A stretch of DNA of 64,000 nt from Catellatospora paridis (GTDB taxonomy: Bacteria; Actinomycetota; Actinomycetes; Mycobacteriales; Micromonosporaceae): positions 1 through 64,000 of the forward strand of contig NZ_ML769319.1 in NCBI RefSeq assembly GCF_009720365.1. Direction: 5' to 3'. Below the pieces are notes generated by a model. That model made no database searches, was not told the origin of the DNA, and worked only from the letters and a program-made list of their open reading frames with translations. Every line of letters begins with the position of its first letter. Within the stretch, counting starts at the first letter, position 1. Positions 34,812-42,435 of this stretch are shown piece after piece. A program made the position numbers and the translations under genes.

Positions 34812-36149
34812 TCAGCGCATCCGCGAGACCAGGGCGGTGTCGTAGTCGCCCGAGACGAACTCGGCGTTGTCCAGCAGCTCGGCGAAGAAGGGCAGGTTGT
34901 TCTTCGGCCCGATCAGCTCGAACGCGGCGACGGCCGCCTTGGCCCGGGCGATCGCCTCGGCGCGGTCGGCGCCGTACACGATGACCTTGGCCATCAGCGA
35001 GTCGTAGCTCGGGGTGACGACGTTGCCCTCGGCGTAGCCGGAGTCCACCCGCACACCCTCGCCGGCCGGCTCGACCCAGGTCTTGATCGCGCCGGGGCCG
35101 GGCAGGAAGCGCTTCGGGTCCTCGGCGTTGATCCGCAGCTCGATGGCGTGGCCCCGGGAGACCAGCGCGGCCGGGTCGAACTGCACCGGCAGCCCGGCCG
35201 CCACGCGCAGCTGCGCCTCGACCAGGTCGATGCCGAACACGGCCTCGGTCACCGGGTGCTCGACCTGCAGCCGGGTGTTCATCTCCAGGAAGTAGAAGTC
35301 ACCGGTGGCCGGGTCGAACAGGCACTCGACGGTGCCGGCGTTGCGGTAGCCGACCGCCTCGCCCGCGCGGACCGCGGCAGCCAGCAGCTTCTCCCGCTGC
35401 CCGGGGGTGAGCGCCGGGGACGGCGACTCCTCGACCAGCTTCTGGTTGCGCCGCTGCACCGAGCACTCGCGCTCGCCCAGGGCCAGCACGGTGCCGTCGG
35501 CGAGGCCGAGGATCTGCACCTCGACGTGGCGCACCCGGGGGAAGTAGCGCTCGATCAGCACGGAGCCGTCGCCGAACATGCGCTCGGCGAAGCCGCGCAC
35601 GGTCTCGTACTGCTCGGTCAGCTTCGCGGCGTCGGTGGCGACGGCCATGCCCATGCCGCCGCCGCCGGCCGCGGCCTTGACCATGACCGGGTAGCCGATC
35701 TCCTCGGCGGCGGCCAGCGCGTCGTCGACGGTGGCGGCCGGGTCGGCGGTGCCGGGGGCCACCGGAACGCCGGCGGCGGCCATCAGGTTGCGAGCGTTGA
35801 TCTTGTCGCCCATCGCGGTGATGGCGTCGGCGCCGGGGCCGACCCAGATCAGGCCGCTCGCGGTGACGGTACGCGCGAAGTCGGCGTTCTCGGAGAGGAA
35901 GCCGTAGCCGGGATGGATCGCCTGCGCGCCGGTCTGCTTCGCGGCGGCCAGGATCGCCTCGGTGTTGCGGTACGACTCGGCCGGGTTGGCCGGGCCGACG
36001 CACACCGCCTCGTCCGCCTCGCGCACGAACGGCAGCTCGGCATCGGCCTCGGAGTACACCGCGATGGTGCGGATCCCCAGCTCTCTGGCGGTGCGGATGA
36101 TGCGCCGGGCGATCTCTCCCCGGTTCGCGACCAGCAATGACTCGATCAT
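34812..36149 (-). CDS. Biotin carboxylase subunit of an acyl-CoA carboxylase, without carrier domain
   Basis: 445 residues. Biotin carboxylase landmarks: 'SLLVANRGEIARRIIRTARE', ATP-grasp loop 'VKAAAGGGGMGMAV', 'ECSVQRRNQKLVEESPSPAL', 'FLEMNTRLQVEHPVTE' and 'RINAEDP'. The protein ends right after the carboxylase C-terminal domain, so the biotin carrier (BCCP) domain fused in many actinobacterial alpha subunits is missing; no EAMKM-bearing ORF is seen nearby. It would pair with the carboxyltransferase 6 kb away. ATG at 36149; operator site 2 lies 40 bp upstream. Confidence 0.92.
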   Translation of the reverse strand: MIESLLVANRGEIARRIIRTARELGIRTIAVYSEADAELPFVREADEAVCVGPANPAESYRNTEAILAAAKQTGAQAIHPGYGFLSENADFARTVTASGLIWVGPGADAITAMGDKINARNLMAAAGVPVAPGTADPAATVDDALAAAEEIGYPVMVKAAAGGGGMGMAVATDAAKLTEQYETVRGFAERMFGDGSVLIERYFPRVRHVEVQILGLADGTVLALGERECSVQRRNQKLVEESPSPALTPGQREKLLAAAVRAGEAVGYRNAGTVECLFDPATGDFYFLEMNTRLQVEHPVTEAVFGIDLVEAQLRVAAGLPVQFDPAALVSRGHAIELRINAEDPKRFLPGPGAIKTWVEPAGEGVRVDSGYAEGNVVTPSYDSLMAKVIVYGADRAEAIARAKAAVAAFELIGPKNNLPFFAELLDNAEFVSGDYDTALVSRMR

Positions 36150-36188
36150 GCGGCGTCCCCTCCTGCGCTTCAGACAACCACACCGAGC

Positions 36189-36204
36189 CTAAACGCACGT
36201 TCAG
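36189..36204. promoter_or_regulatory. TetR operator site 2 (upstream of biotin carboxylase)
   Basis: CTAAACGCACGTTCAG, a close palindrome fitting CTNAACGNNMGTTNAG, 40 bp before the biotin carboxylase start. Confidence 0.75.
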
Positions 36205-36243
36205 TTCCGCCCGCCGTGCGGGGCCGCGGTGCGGCCGGGACCA

Positions 36244-36304
36244 GCAGTTTTCGGGGAAACGGCGGCTTCCGCGCACGCCGAACCCGCAGTTTCCCCGAAA
36301 CTGC
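36244..36304 (-). terminator. Inverted-repeat terminator of the tetR gene
   Basis: GCAGTTTTCGGGGAAAC is followed 22 bp later by its near-complement GTTTCCCCGAAACTGC inside a self-complementary GCAGTTTC-CCC-GAAACTGC. It lies just after the tetR stop. Confidence 0.7.
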
Positions 36305-36322
36305 GAGCGGTGAACGGGGGCG

Positions 36323-36934
36323 TCAGCCCAGGAGGGCGGCGAGGGCGGCGGCGCGCAGGAGGGTGGCGCGGCGCTGGCGTTCGACCTCGCCACCGAGGAA
36401 GGGGGTGGAGTTCATCAGGCCGAAGGCCGCGTGGGCCAGCACCCTGGCCTCGCCGCCGGTGACGTCGGCGCGCACGGCCGTCAGCACGGTCACCCACTCC
36501 TCGACGTACTGGCGCTGCAGCCGGCGGATCTCGCGGCGCGGCTCCTCCGGCAGGCGGTCCAGCTCGTGCAGGTGCAGTGCGATCACGGCCGGGTTGGCCA
36601 GGGCGAACTCGACGTGGAAGTCGACCAGGGCCTCGACCGCGGCCCGCGGGTCGGCGGGGTGCTCGGACACCCGGCCGCGGCCGCCCGCCAGCAGACCCTC
36701 GCTCACCGGCATCAGCGCGGCGACGAGCATCGCCTCCTTGCCGGCGAAGTGGTGGTAGAGGGCGGGCCCGGTGACGCCGGCGGCGGTGCCGATGTCGTCC
36801 ATGGACACGCCGTGATAGCCGCGCGCGGCGAACAGACCGACGGCGATCTCGAGGATCTCTTCCCGTCGCGACCTGCGCGCCGGCTTGGTCGGGGGGGTGT
36901 CTACCTGCTGCTCCACTGCCGTCACCCGAGACAT
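36323..36934 (-). CDS. TetR-family regulator of the acyl-CoA/leucine catabolism genes
   Basis: 203 residues with an N-terminal TetR HTH (about 18-65: 'RREEILEIAVGLFAARGYHG', 'DIGTAAGVTGPALYHHFAGK'). The C-terminal ligand domain is of the acyl-CoA-sensing kind by context. Its gene is followed by the biotin carboxylase and has its own copy of the operator 24 bp upstream, implying autoregulation. The predicted effector is an acyl-CoA intermediate (inference). Confidence 0.9.
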   Translation of the reverse strand: MSRVTAVEQQVDTPPTKPARRSRREEILEIAVGLFAARGYHGVSMDDIGTAAGVTGPALYHHFAGKEAMLVAALMPVSEGLLAGGRGRVSEHPADPRAAVEALVDFHVEFALANPAVIALHLHELDRLPEEPRREIRRLQRQYVEEWVTVLTAVRADVTGGEARVLAHAAFGLMNSTPFLGGEVERQRRATLLRAAALAALLG

Positions 36935-36957
36935 GCTACTCGCCGGTCAAGCCGCAG

Positions 36958-36973
36958 CTTAACGTCCGTTTAG
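36958..36973. promoter_or_regulatory. TetR operator site 3 (upstream of tetR)
   Basis: CTTAACGTCCGTTTAG, 24 bp before the tetR start, overlapping the stop codon of the TPR gene. It fits the shared palindrome completely. Confidence 0.75.
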
Positions 36974-39843
36974 TCCAGTTCGAACCCATATTCCCGGGCC
37001 AGGCGGCGGGCTTCCTCCTCCTGGTCACACTGCATCAGCGTGTGCGCGAGCGCGTACGCCGCCCGCGGCAGCGTCGCCGAATCCCGGGGCAGGCCGTTGA
37101 GCACCTCGCGCAGGATCGACTCCGCCGCCTCGGCCCGGCCCAGGGTCAGCAGGACCTCGCCCATGGTCAGGTCCGCGAGGAACGCCTCCCCGAACGCCTC
37201 CAGCCCGCGGAAGCGCTCCGCCGCCCCGCGCACCCGGATCAGCGCCGCCTCCGGATCACCGACGCCGACCATGGCCCGCGCCCCGTCCAGGGCGAGCCAG
37301 GCCAGCTCATACTGCGCCTCGGGCTCCTTGGCCAGCCCCGGCGGCAGCTCGGCGGCGGCGGCGTCGGCCAGCTCCACGGCCTGCCGGGCCCGCTCCGGGT
37401 CGTCGGCGTACATCGCGGCCACGGCCTGGCGGCGGCGGGCGCGCATCTCGTCCAGCGGCAGTCGCGCCACCCGGTACGCCGCGGCGGCCGAACCCAGCCG
37501 GGTCGCCGCCAGCGCATCGCGGTCGAGGTCGAACAGCAGCTCACCGGCCTGCTCCAGGACCCGGGCCCGCCCCGCGGCGTTGTCGAACCCGTCCAGGTTC
37601 GCCGCGAGCTCATCGAGGTACGACAGCGACTGGTCGGTCTCCCCCAACCGCTGGTAGACGGCGGCCAGCAGGTGACGCACCTGGTCGGCGAGATTCTGGT
37701 TGCCGGACCGGTCCGCTCCGTACACGGCCTCCTCGGCGACCTCGGCGGCCTCCTCCACCCGACCCGTGTTGAACAGGGCCACGGCCAGGTGGAACCGGGC
37801 GTGCTCGGCGTCGTCGTCGTGCTCCTGCCCGGCCTCCGGCTCGCCGCCGAGCCGGGCGACCATGGCGGCCAGGTCGTCGACCGCCTCCCGCGCCCGCGGC
37901 GTGCCGGCCAGCAGCACCGCGCGCCGCTCCCGCACCTCGCGCTCCAGCGGCTCGGGCAGCACGCGCGCCAGCGCCCGGTCGAAGGCGGCCGCCGCGCCCG
38001 CGTTGTCGTCGAGCATGCTCAGACCCTGGCCGAGGAAGAACTCACCCAGCCCGATCATCTCGTCCTGGCCCTCGGCCACGGCTCGCGCGATCAGCTCCCG
38101 CGCCGCGTCGGCGGACTCCTGCACCCGGCCGTCCGCACCCAGCGCCTGCGCCCGCAGCAGCATCACCTGCAGCCGCACCCGCGCCCCCGGATCGGGCTCG
38201 CCGACCGCGGCGACGCGGTCCAACTCCCGCAGCGCGTCGCCCGGCTGCTGGGCGTGCAGCAGCGCGACCGCGAGCCGGCGCAGCGCCCCGGCCTGATCCT
38301 TCGGCTCGCCGTGGGCCAGCAGGTAATCCGAGGAGGCGCGGACCTGCGCCAGGCCCTCCTCCGGCTGGCCGTGCCGGCTGCGATGCAGCCCCAGCCGGCC
38401 CCGGATGCGCTGGCCGCGCACCTCGTCCCCGGCCTGCGTGTAGCGCTCCAGCGCCTCGGTCCAGGCCTGCTCGGTCTGCTCGGCCGTCTCCCCGTGCAGC
38501 CGCATGCCGCGCAGGTCGGCCAGCCGGCCCAGCTGCAGCGAGGTCAGCCCGCCCATGCCGGTGAACGGCTCGATGAGCTGCCACAGCGCCTCCGAGCGGG
38601 GCTCGTCGTCGCGCCGCAGCGCCTCCTCGATCAGATCGAGGAGCAGGTCGAGGCCGGCGTCCGCGGGCACGTCCGGCAGGTCGGCCACGACCGGGGCGGC
38701 AGCCGGCGGCGACACCGTTGGCGTACGCCCCATCGCCGCGCCGACCCTGGCGGTCAGGCTCAGCGGCAGCCGCTCCACCAGCGGCTCGGCCGCCAGCGTC
38801 GCGGCCACCCGCTCGCTCTGCGCGGCGGTGCCGTTGCGGACGTCGAAGCGCTTCGCCAGCGCGACGGCGCGCGCCGCGAGCTGCTCGGCCAGCTCCGCGA
38901 CGTTGTGCTCGGCGCCGCGCACCGGCTGCGCCCCGTGTCCGGCGGCGGCCAGCAGCCCCAGCACCAGCGACGACGCGGCGGCGAACTCCATCTCGACCAG
39001 CGGCGAGGACGCCTCGGCCAGCCACGGCAGGTGCCGCTCGACCAGTTCCAGCCCCCTGCCGGAGTTGCCGCTCACCGCGAGGAAGTACACGTGGTCGGCG
39101 ATCGTGCCGAGCTGGCCCCGATCGGCCCGGACCGTGCGGTAGGCCTGGTGGTGCGCCTTGCGCGCCTCGTCGAACCGCCCCGTGCGCAGGTACGGCAGCA
39201 GCAGCGCGGTGAGGATCTCCTGCGGCTGCTCGACGCAGGTCAGCTGCCCGGCGAGCACCGGGCCGACGAGCTCGATGGCCTCCGCGTCGCGGCCACGGTC
39301 GGTCAGGTGCCGCACCTGGTCGGTCGGGTCGCAGCCGACGCAGTCCGAGTTGCCGTCGCGCGGGGCGGCCTGCCAGTGCGCGTAGTGCAGGTCGGCCGCG
39401 GCACCGTCGCCGAGGTGGGCGGCCACCAGCCAGCGGTGCTTGTGCACGGCCTGCAGGCTGTGCCCGCCCTCCGCATAGCGGCGCTGCATGTCGTCGAGCA
39501 CCGCATAGGTCCGCGCCAGCGGCACGTCCGGGAACCGGGTCAGTGCGTTGACCATGTACTTGTAGTGCCAGAGCAGCAGGTACTCCTGGTCCCCATGGCG
39601 TTCGGGATACGAGTCGAAGCGGGCCAGGCACCAGGTGAACGTCACGAACCCCTTGGCCGGCAGGCCGCCGCGCTGATACGCCTCCGTCGCCGCCATCCGG
39701 GCGTGGAACCGCAGCTGCTCGTCGCCCAGCGCGTCCGCCTGGGCGATCGCCTCCTCGGCCAGCGCCACCTGACCCGCGCCATGGGGCGCGTCCCAGCACT
39801 GCTCGATCAGCGCGCGGATCCGGTCGGGGTTGGGGGTGGTCAT
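36970..39843 (-). CDS. Large TPR-repeat protein, 957 aa
   Basis: Helical tetratricopeptide-like repeats run almost throughout, for example 'RFHARMAATEAYQRGGLPAKG', 'AWTEALERYTQAGDEVRGQR' and 'LAAVYQRLGETDQSLSYLDE' segments. A 'CVGCDPTDQ' Cys pair lies near residue 170. There is no signal peptide, membrane helix or enzymatic domain. ATG at 39843 begins a conserved-looking N-terminus ('TPNPDRIRALIEQCWD'). It is a probable cytoplasmic scaffold; no partner is encoded beside it. Confidence 0.82.
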   Translation of the reverse strand: MTTPNPDRIRALIEQCWDAPHGAGQVALAEEAIAQADALGDEQLRFHARMAATEAYQRGGLPAKGFVTFTWCLARFDSYPERHGDQEYLLLWHYKYMVNALTRFPDVPLARTYAVLDDMQRRYAEGGHSLQAVHKHRWLVAAHLGDGAAADLHYAHWQAAPRDGNSDCVGCDPTDQVRHLTDRGRDAEAIELVGPVLAGQLTCVEQPQEILTALLLPYLRTGRFDEARKAHHQAYRTVRADRGQLGTIADHVYFLAVSGNSGRGLELVERHLPWLAEASSPLVEMEFAAASSLVLGLLAAAGHGAQPVRGAEHNVAELAEQLAARAVALAKRFDVRNGTAAQSERVAATLAAEPLVERLPLSLTARVGAAMGRTPTVSPPAAAPVVADLPDVPADAGLDLLLDLIEEALRRDDEPRSEALWQLIEPFTGMGGLTSLQLGRLADLRGMRLHGETAEQTEQAWTEALERYTQAGDEVRGQRIRGRLGLHRSRHGQPEEGLAQVRASSDYLLAHGEPKDQAGALRRLAVALLHAQQPGDALRELDRVAAVGEPDPGARVRLQVMLLRAQALGADGRVQESADAARELIARAVAEGQDEMIGLGEFFLGQGLSMLDDNAGAAAAFDRALARVLPEPLEREVRERRAVLLAGTPRAREAVDDLAAMVARLGGEPEAGQEHDDDAEHARFHLAVALFNTGRVEEAAEVAEEAVYGADRSGNQNLADQVRHLLAAVYQRLGETDQSLSYLDELAANLDGFDNAAGRARVLEQAGELLFDLDRDALAATRLGSAAAAYRVARLPLDEMRARRRQAVAAMYADDPERARQAVELADAAAAELPPGLAKEPEAQYELAWLALDGARAMVGVGDPEAALIRVRGAAERFRGLEAFGEAFLADLTMGEVLLTLGRAEAAESILREVLNGLPRDSATLPRAAYALAHTLMQCDQEEEARRLAREYGFELD

Positions 39844-40138
39844 GGAGCGCGGTTCTCCTCGTCGGTGCTCACGACCGGCTCCGTGGGTCCGGCTCAGGTA
39901 GAGACGCGGTAGGCAGCGCCAAAGGGTCGCGCTCACCGGCGACCAGTTGTGGACACGACGGCACGGCTCGCGCGGCGGCGAGGCGGCGCAGGCTCAACAG
40001 GTCGACGGTGCCCCGTGGCTCGACCTGAAACGAGTGGTCCACGCCGGACACCGTACCCGTACCCGGACGTGCGCGCGCGGCACGACGAACGAGCGACCCC
40101 CCGAGGGGTGCCGCTCGTCGACGGTCCACAGCACGTGC

Positions 40139-40906
40139 TTACTCGTAACAGTCCTGCATCCGGAGCTGCAGGCTGATCTGGATCACTCCGGACCCGTCCA
40201 GCTCGATCCGGTAGCGGGCATCGGCATTGCCGGCGACCTGCACGTAGCCGCGCCCGAATGGTTGCCCCGGCTCCACGACCGACTTCCAGCTGGGGTAGAT
40301 GGCGATCAGTTCCTCGTAGCTCATCCCCAGCCGGGCGCCTTCCGCGGTCTCGACACCCGGGAAGGCGTAGATCGCGGCCAGACCGAGCCGCTCGGAGAAG
40401 AACAGCTGGCCGTCGATGTCCCGATCGTCCTGCGCTTCCGGTGTTCCCTTGAGGAAGGCACTGGTGTCGCAGCCCTGATGGTTGATCTTCTCGCGTGTGA
40501 CGACCAGTCCTGTCGCCAGGGCTTCAGCATGACGCTGCCCGAGGAGGAGGTCGCCGTAGCCGTACGGGCCGAGCACGAGTTTCCCCGGGGTCCCCGCAGA
40601 AGACGGCGTCACAGAGGCGGACGGCGTCACGGAGGGAACGGGCGAACCGCTTGGCGTGATCGTGACCCCCTGAGTTGCGGGGACTTCCGGCGGGCCCTGG
40701 TTGCCGCGGTCCATGGAGGCGTATGCCAGCGCCGGTGCGGCCAGCAGCAGCACCCCCAACACGCTGAACGCGGCGGTGGTACGGGCCCGGCGGCGCTTGA
40801 CGGTGTGCCGCACCGCGCCCGTGCCGGTGGCGCGTACCGACGGTGCGGCGGCCGCGGTGAAGCCCGCGAAGGCGTCGTTGATCAGGTCGTCGTCGAAGTC
40901 GGTCAT
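40139..40906 (-). CDS. Membrane protein downstream of a sigma factor (unit 2)
   Basis: 255 residues: a cytoplasmic head of about 45 residues ('DDDLINDAFAGF'), one transmembrane helix (about 44-64), a Thr/Ser/Pro linker and an extracellular domain of about 150 residues with two Cys ('HQGCDTSAF', 'MQDCYE' at the end). It begins one base after the stop of the sigma gene. The layout suggests a membrane sensor or anti-sigma partner, though no standard anti-sigma motif is present. Confidence 0.8.
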   Translation of the reverse strand: MTDFDDDLINDAFAGFTAAAAPSVRATGTGAVRHTVKRRRARTTAAFSVLGVLLLAAPALAYASMDRGNQGPPEVPATQGVTITPSGSPVPSVTPSASVTPSSAGTPGKLVLGPYGYGDLLLGQRHAEALATGLVVTREKINHQGCDTSAFLKGTPEAQDDRDIDGQLFFSERLGLAAIYAFPGVETAEGARLGMSYEELIAIYPSWKSVVEPGQPFGRGYVQVAGNADARYRIELDGSGVIQISLQLRMQDCYE

Positions 40907-40907
40907 C

Positions 40908-41438
40908 TCAGTTCTCCTTCTTGAGCTGGGCGGCCAGCGCGGCGCGGCCGCGGCTGAGCCAGGATTTGACGGTGCCCTCCGCGACGCCCTCCTGCGCGGC
41001 GATCTCGGCGACCGGCAGCTGCGCCATGTAGTGCAGGACCACCGCCCGCCGCTGCTGCGCCGGGATCAGGGCGAGCGCGCGGGTGAGGGCGACCCGGTCC
41101 GGATCGGGGCCCGCGGCGTGCTCCTCGCGCTGGCGGCGCAGGAAGTTAAGCGCGGTACGCCGCCGCCGGAAGGTGCTCGTGGCCAGATTCCAGGCGACCC
41201 GGCGGACCCACGCCACCGGCTCGTCGTATCTGCTGATCCGGCTCCAGCGGGCGTACGCCCGGCAGAACGCCTCCTGTACCAGGTCCTGCGCCTCGCCGAG
41301 GTCACCCAGGTAGGCGTACAGCTGAAGGCTCAGCGGCGTGAACGCCGCCGCGTAGAACTCGTCGAAGTCGCGTGACGCGGCGGATGCCGCCGACTCCGCG
41401 ACCCAGACCTCCCCGTGATGCGTGGCCATCGTGGTCAC
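40908..41438 (-). CDS. SigE-family RNA polymerase sigma factor (unit 2)
   Basis: 176 residues. Region 2 is 'GEAQDLVQEAFCRAYARWSR' and region 4 is 'LIPAQQRRAVVLHYMAQLPV', 'AEGTVKSWLSRGRAALAAQL'. GTG at 41438 is chosen because GGAGGAAGGA precedes it; an ATG three codons later is possible. It drives the downstream membrane protein gene as an operon. Confidence 0.9.
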   Translation of the reverse strand: MTTMATHHGEVWVAESAASAASRDFDEFYAAAFTPLSLQLYAYLGDLGEAQDLVQEAFCRAYARWSRISRYDEPVAWVRRVAWNLATSTFRRRRTALNFLRRQREEHAAGPDPDRVALTRALALIPAQQRRAVVLHYMAQLPVAEIAAQEGVAEGTVKSWLSRGRAALAAQLKKEN

Positions 41439-41601
41439 ACGGTCCTTCCTCCCCGAAGCCACCGGGCTGATCCGGTGGATGGCACCAACACGCGCGATCT
41501 CCTGTGTCGGTTGCACTTCGATCCACGGCGGGCGGCGGCGGTCGCGAACCGTCCCGGCCGGGAGCCTTGCGCCGCAGGTGCATACGCGCAAAGCTGCGGC
41601 C

Positions 41602-42384
41602 ATGTCCGCACACGACCGCGCCGCCGCGGCCTGCCGTCACAGCCTGCACGCCCTCGTCAAGATCGGTGACCAGCTCACCGACGAGCAGTGGGCCGCCCCG
41701 ACCGACTGTCCCGGCTGGACCGTGGGCGACGTGTACGCCCACGTGGTGAGCCTGGAGCAGTGGATGGCCGACGGCGGCGCGGCTCCGGAAGGGCCGCCGC
41801 AGCAGTTGATCGACTCCGGAGTCGACCGGTGGCGCGGCGCCCCGCGTGCCTCGGTGCTGGACGCCCTGCACACGCTGCTGCCGGTACGCGAGCGTCAACT
41901 CACCGACGAGCTGCAGGCCGCTGATGCGCCCGGCTGGTGGGTGTGGGCGAACACGGCGGTCCCGTTCGCGGTGCAGCTGTCGGCGCGGGCGTTCGACCTG
42001 TGGGTGCACGAGCAGGACGTGCGCCGTGCCCTGCACCGCCCCGGCAACCTGGGCTCGGCCGGTGCGCAGGTCGCCCGGGACCTGGTCCTGCAGGCGCTGC
42101 CGCGCATCGTGGTCAAGAAGGCCGGCGCCGTGCCCGGCACGGCGGTGCGTTTCACCACGTTGGGCGAGCTGCCCCAGGACTTCGCCGTGTACGTCGACGA
42201 GCACGGCCGCGCCTCGGTGGTGCCCAGCGACACCCACCGGTCCACCGCGCACGCCACGCTGAGCTGGGAGGCGTACGCACTGCTCGCCGCAGGCCGCAGC
42301 ACCCGGGACCGGCAGCAGGTGTGGGTCACCGGCGACACCGGCCTGGCCGAGCGGGTTCTCGACCACCTCAACGTCGCCCCGTGA
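41602..42384 (+). CDS. Mycothiol-dependent maleylpyruvate isomerase family protein (TIGR03083-like)
   Basis: 260 residues. The N-terminal DinB-like metal-binding helical domain contains 'PTDCPGWTVGDVYAHVVSLE' (family 'W-x-V-x-x-x-x-x-H' pattern), 'ARAFDLWVHEQDVRRAL' with the second metal His, and a C-terminal SCP2-like domain ('LSWEAYALLAAGR'). The family transfers mycothiol or similar thiols; many members have unknown substrates. ATG at 41602. It is divergent from the sigma unit. Confidence 0.83.
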   Translation: MSAHDRAAAACRHSLHALVKIGDQLTDEQWAAPTDCPGWTVGDVYAHVVSLEQWMADGGAAPEGPPQQLIDSGVDRWRGAPRASVLDALHTLLPVRERQLTDELQAADAPGWWVWANTAVPFAVQLSARAFDLWVHEQDVRRALHRPGNLGSAGAQVARDLVLQALPRIVVKKAGAVPGTAVRFTTLGELPQDFAVYVDEHGRASVVPSDTHRSTAHATLSWEAYALLAAGRSTRDRQQVWVTGDTGLAERVLDHLNVAP

Positions 42385-42387
42385 ACG

Positions 42388-42425
42388 GCGGTGGGGCGGC
42401 CACCCGTACGTGACCGCCCCACCGC
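42388..42425. terminator. Bidirectional terminator
   Basis: 12-bp perfect arms GCGGTGGGGCGG/CCGCCCCACCGC between genes ending at 42384 and 42436. Confidence 0.85.
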
Positions 42426-42435
42426 TGTTCAGCCG

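Noticed and set aside
37042-39912. 956-codon forward open frame opposite the TPR gene
   Set aside because: Shadow frame; no ribosome site and no recognisable domain, while the reverse strand encodes regular TPR helices.
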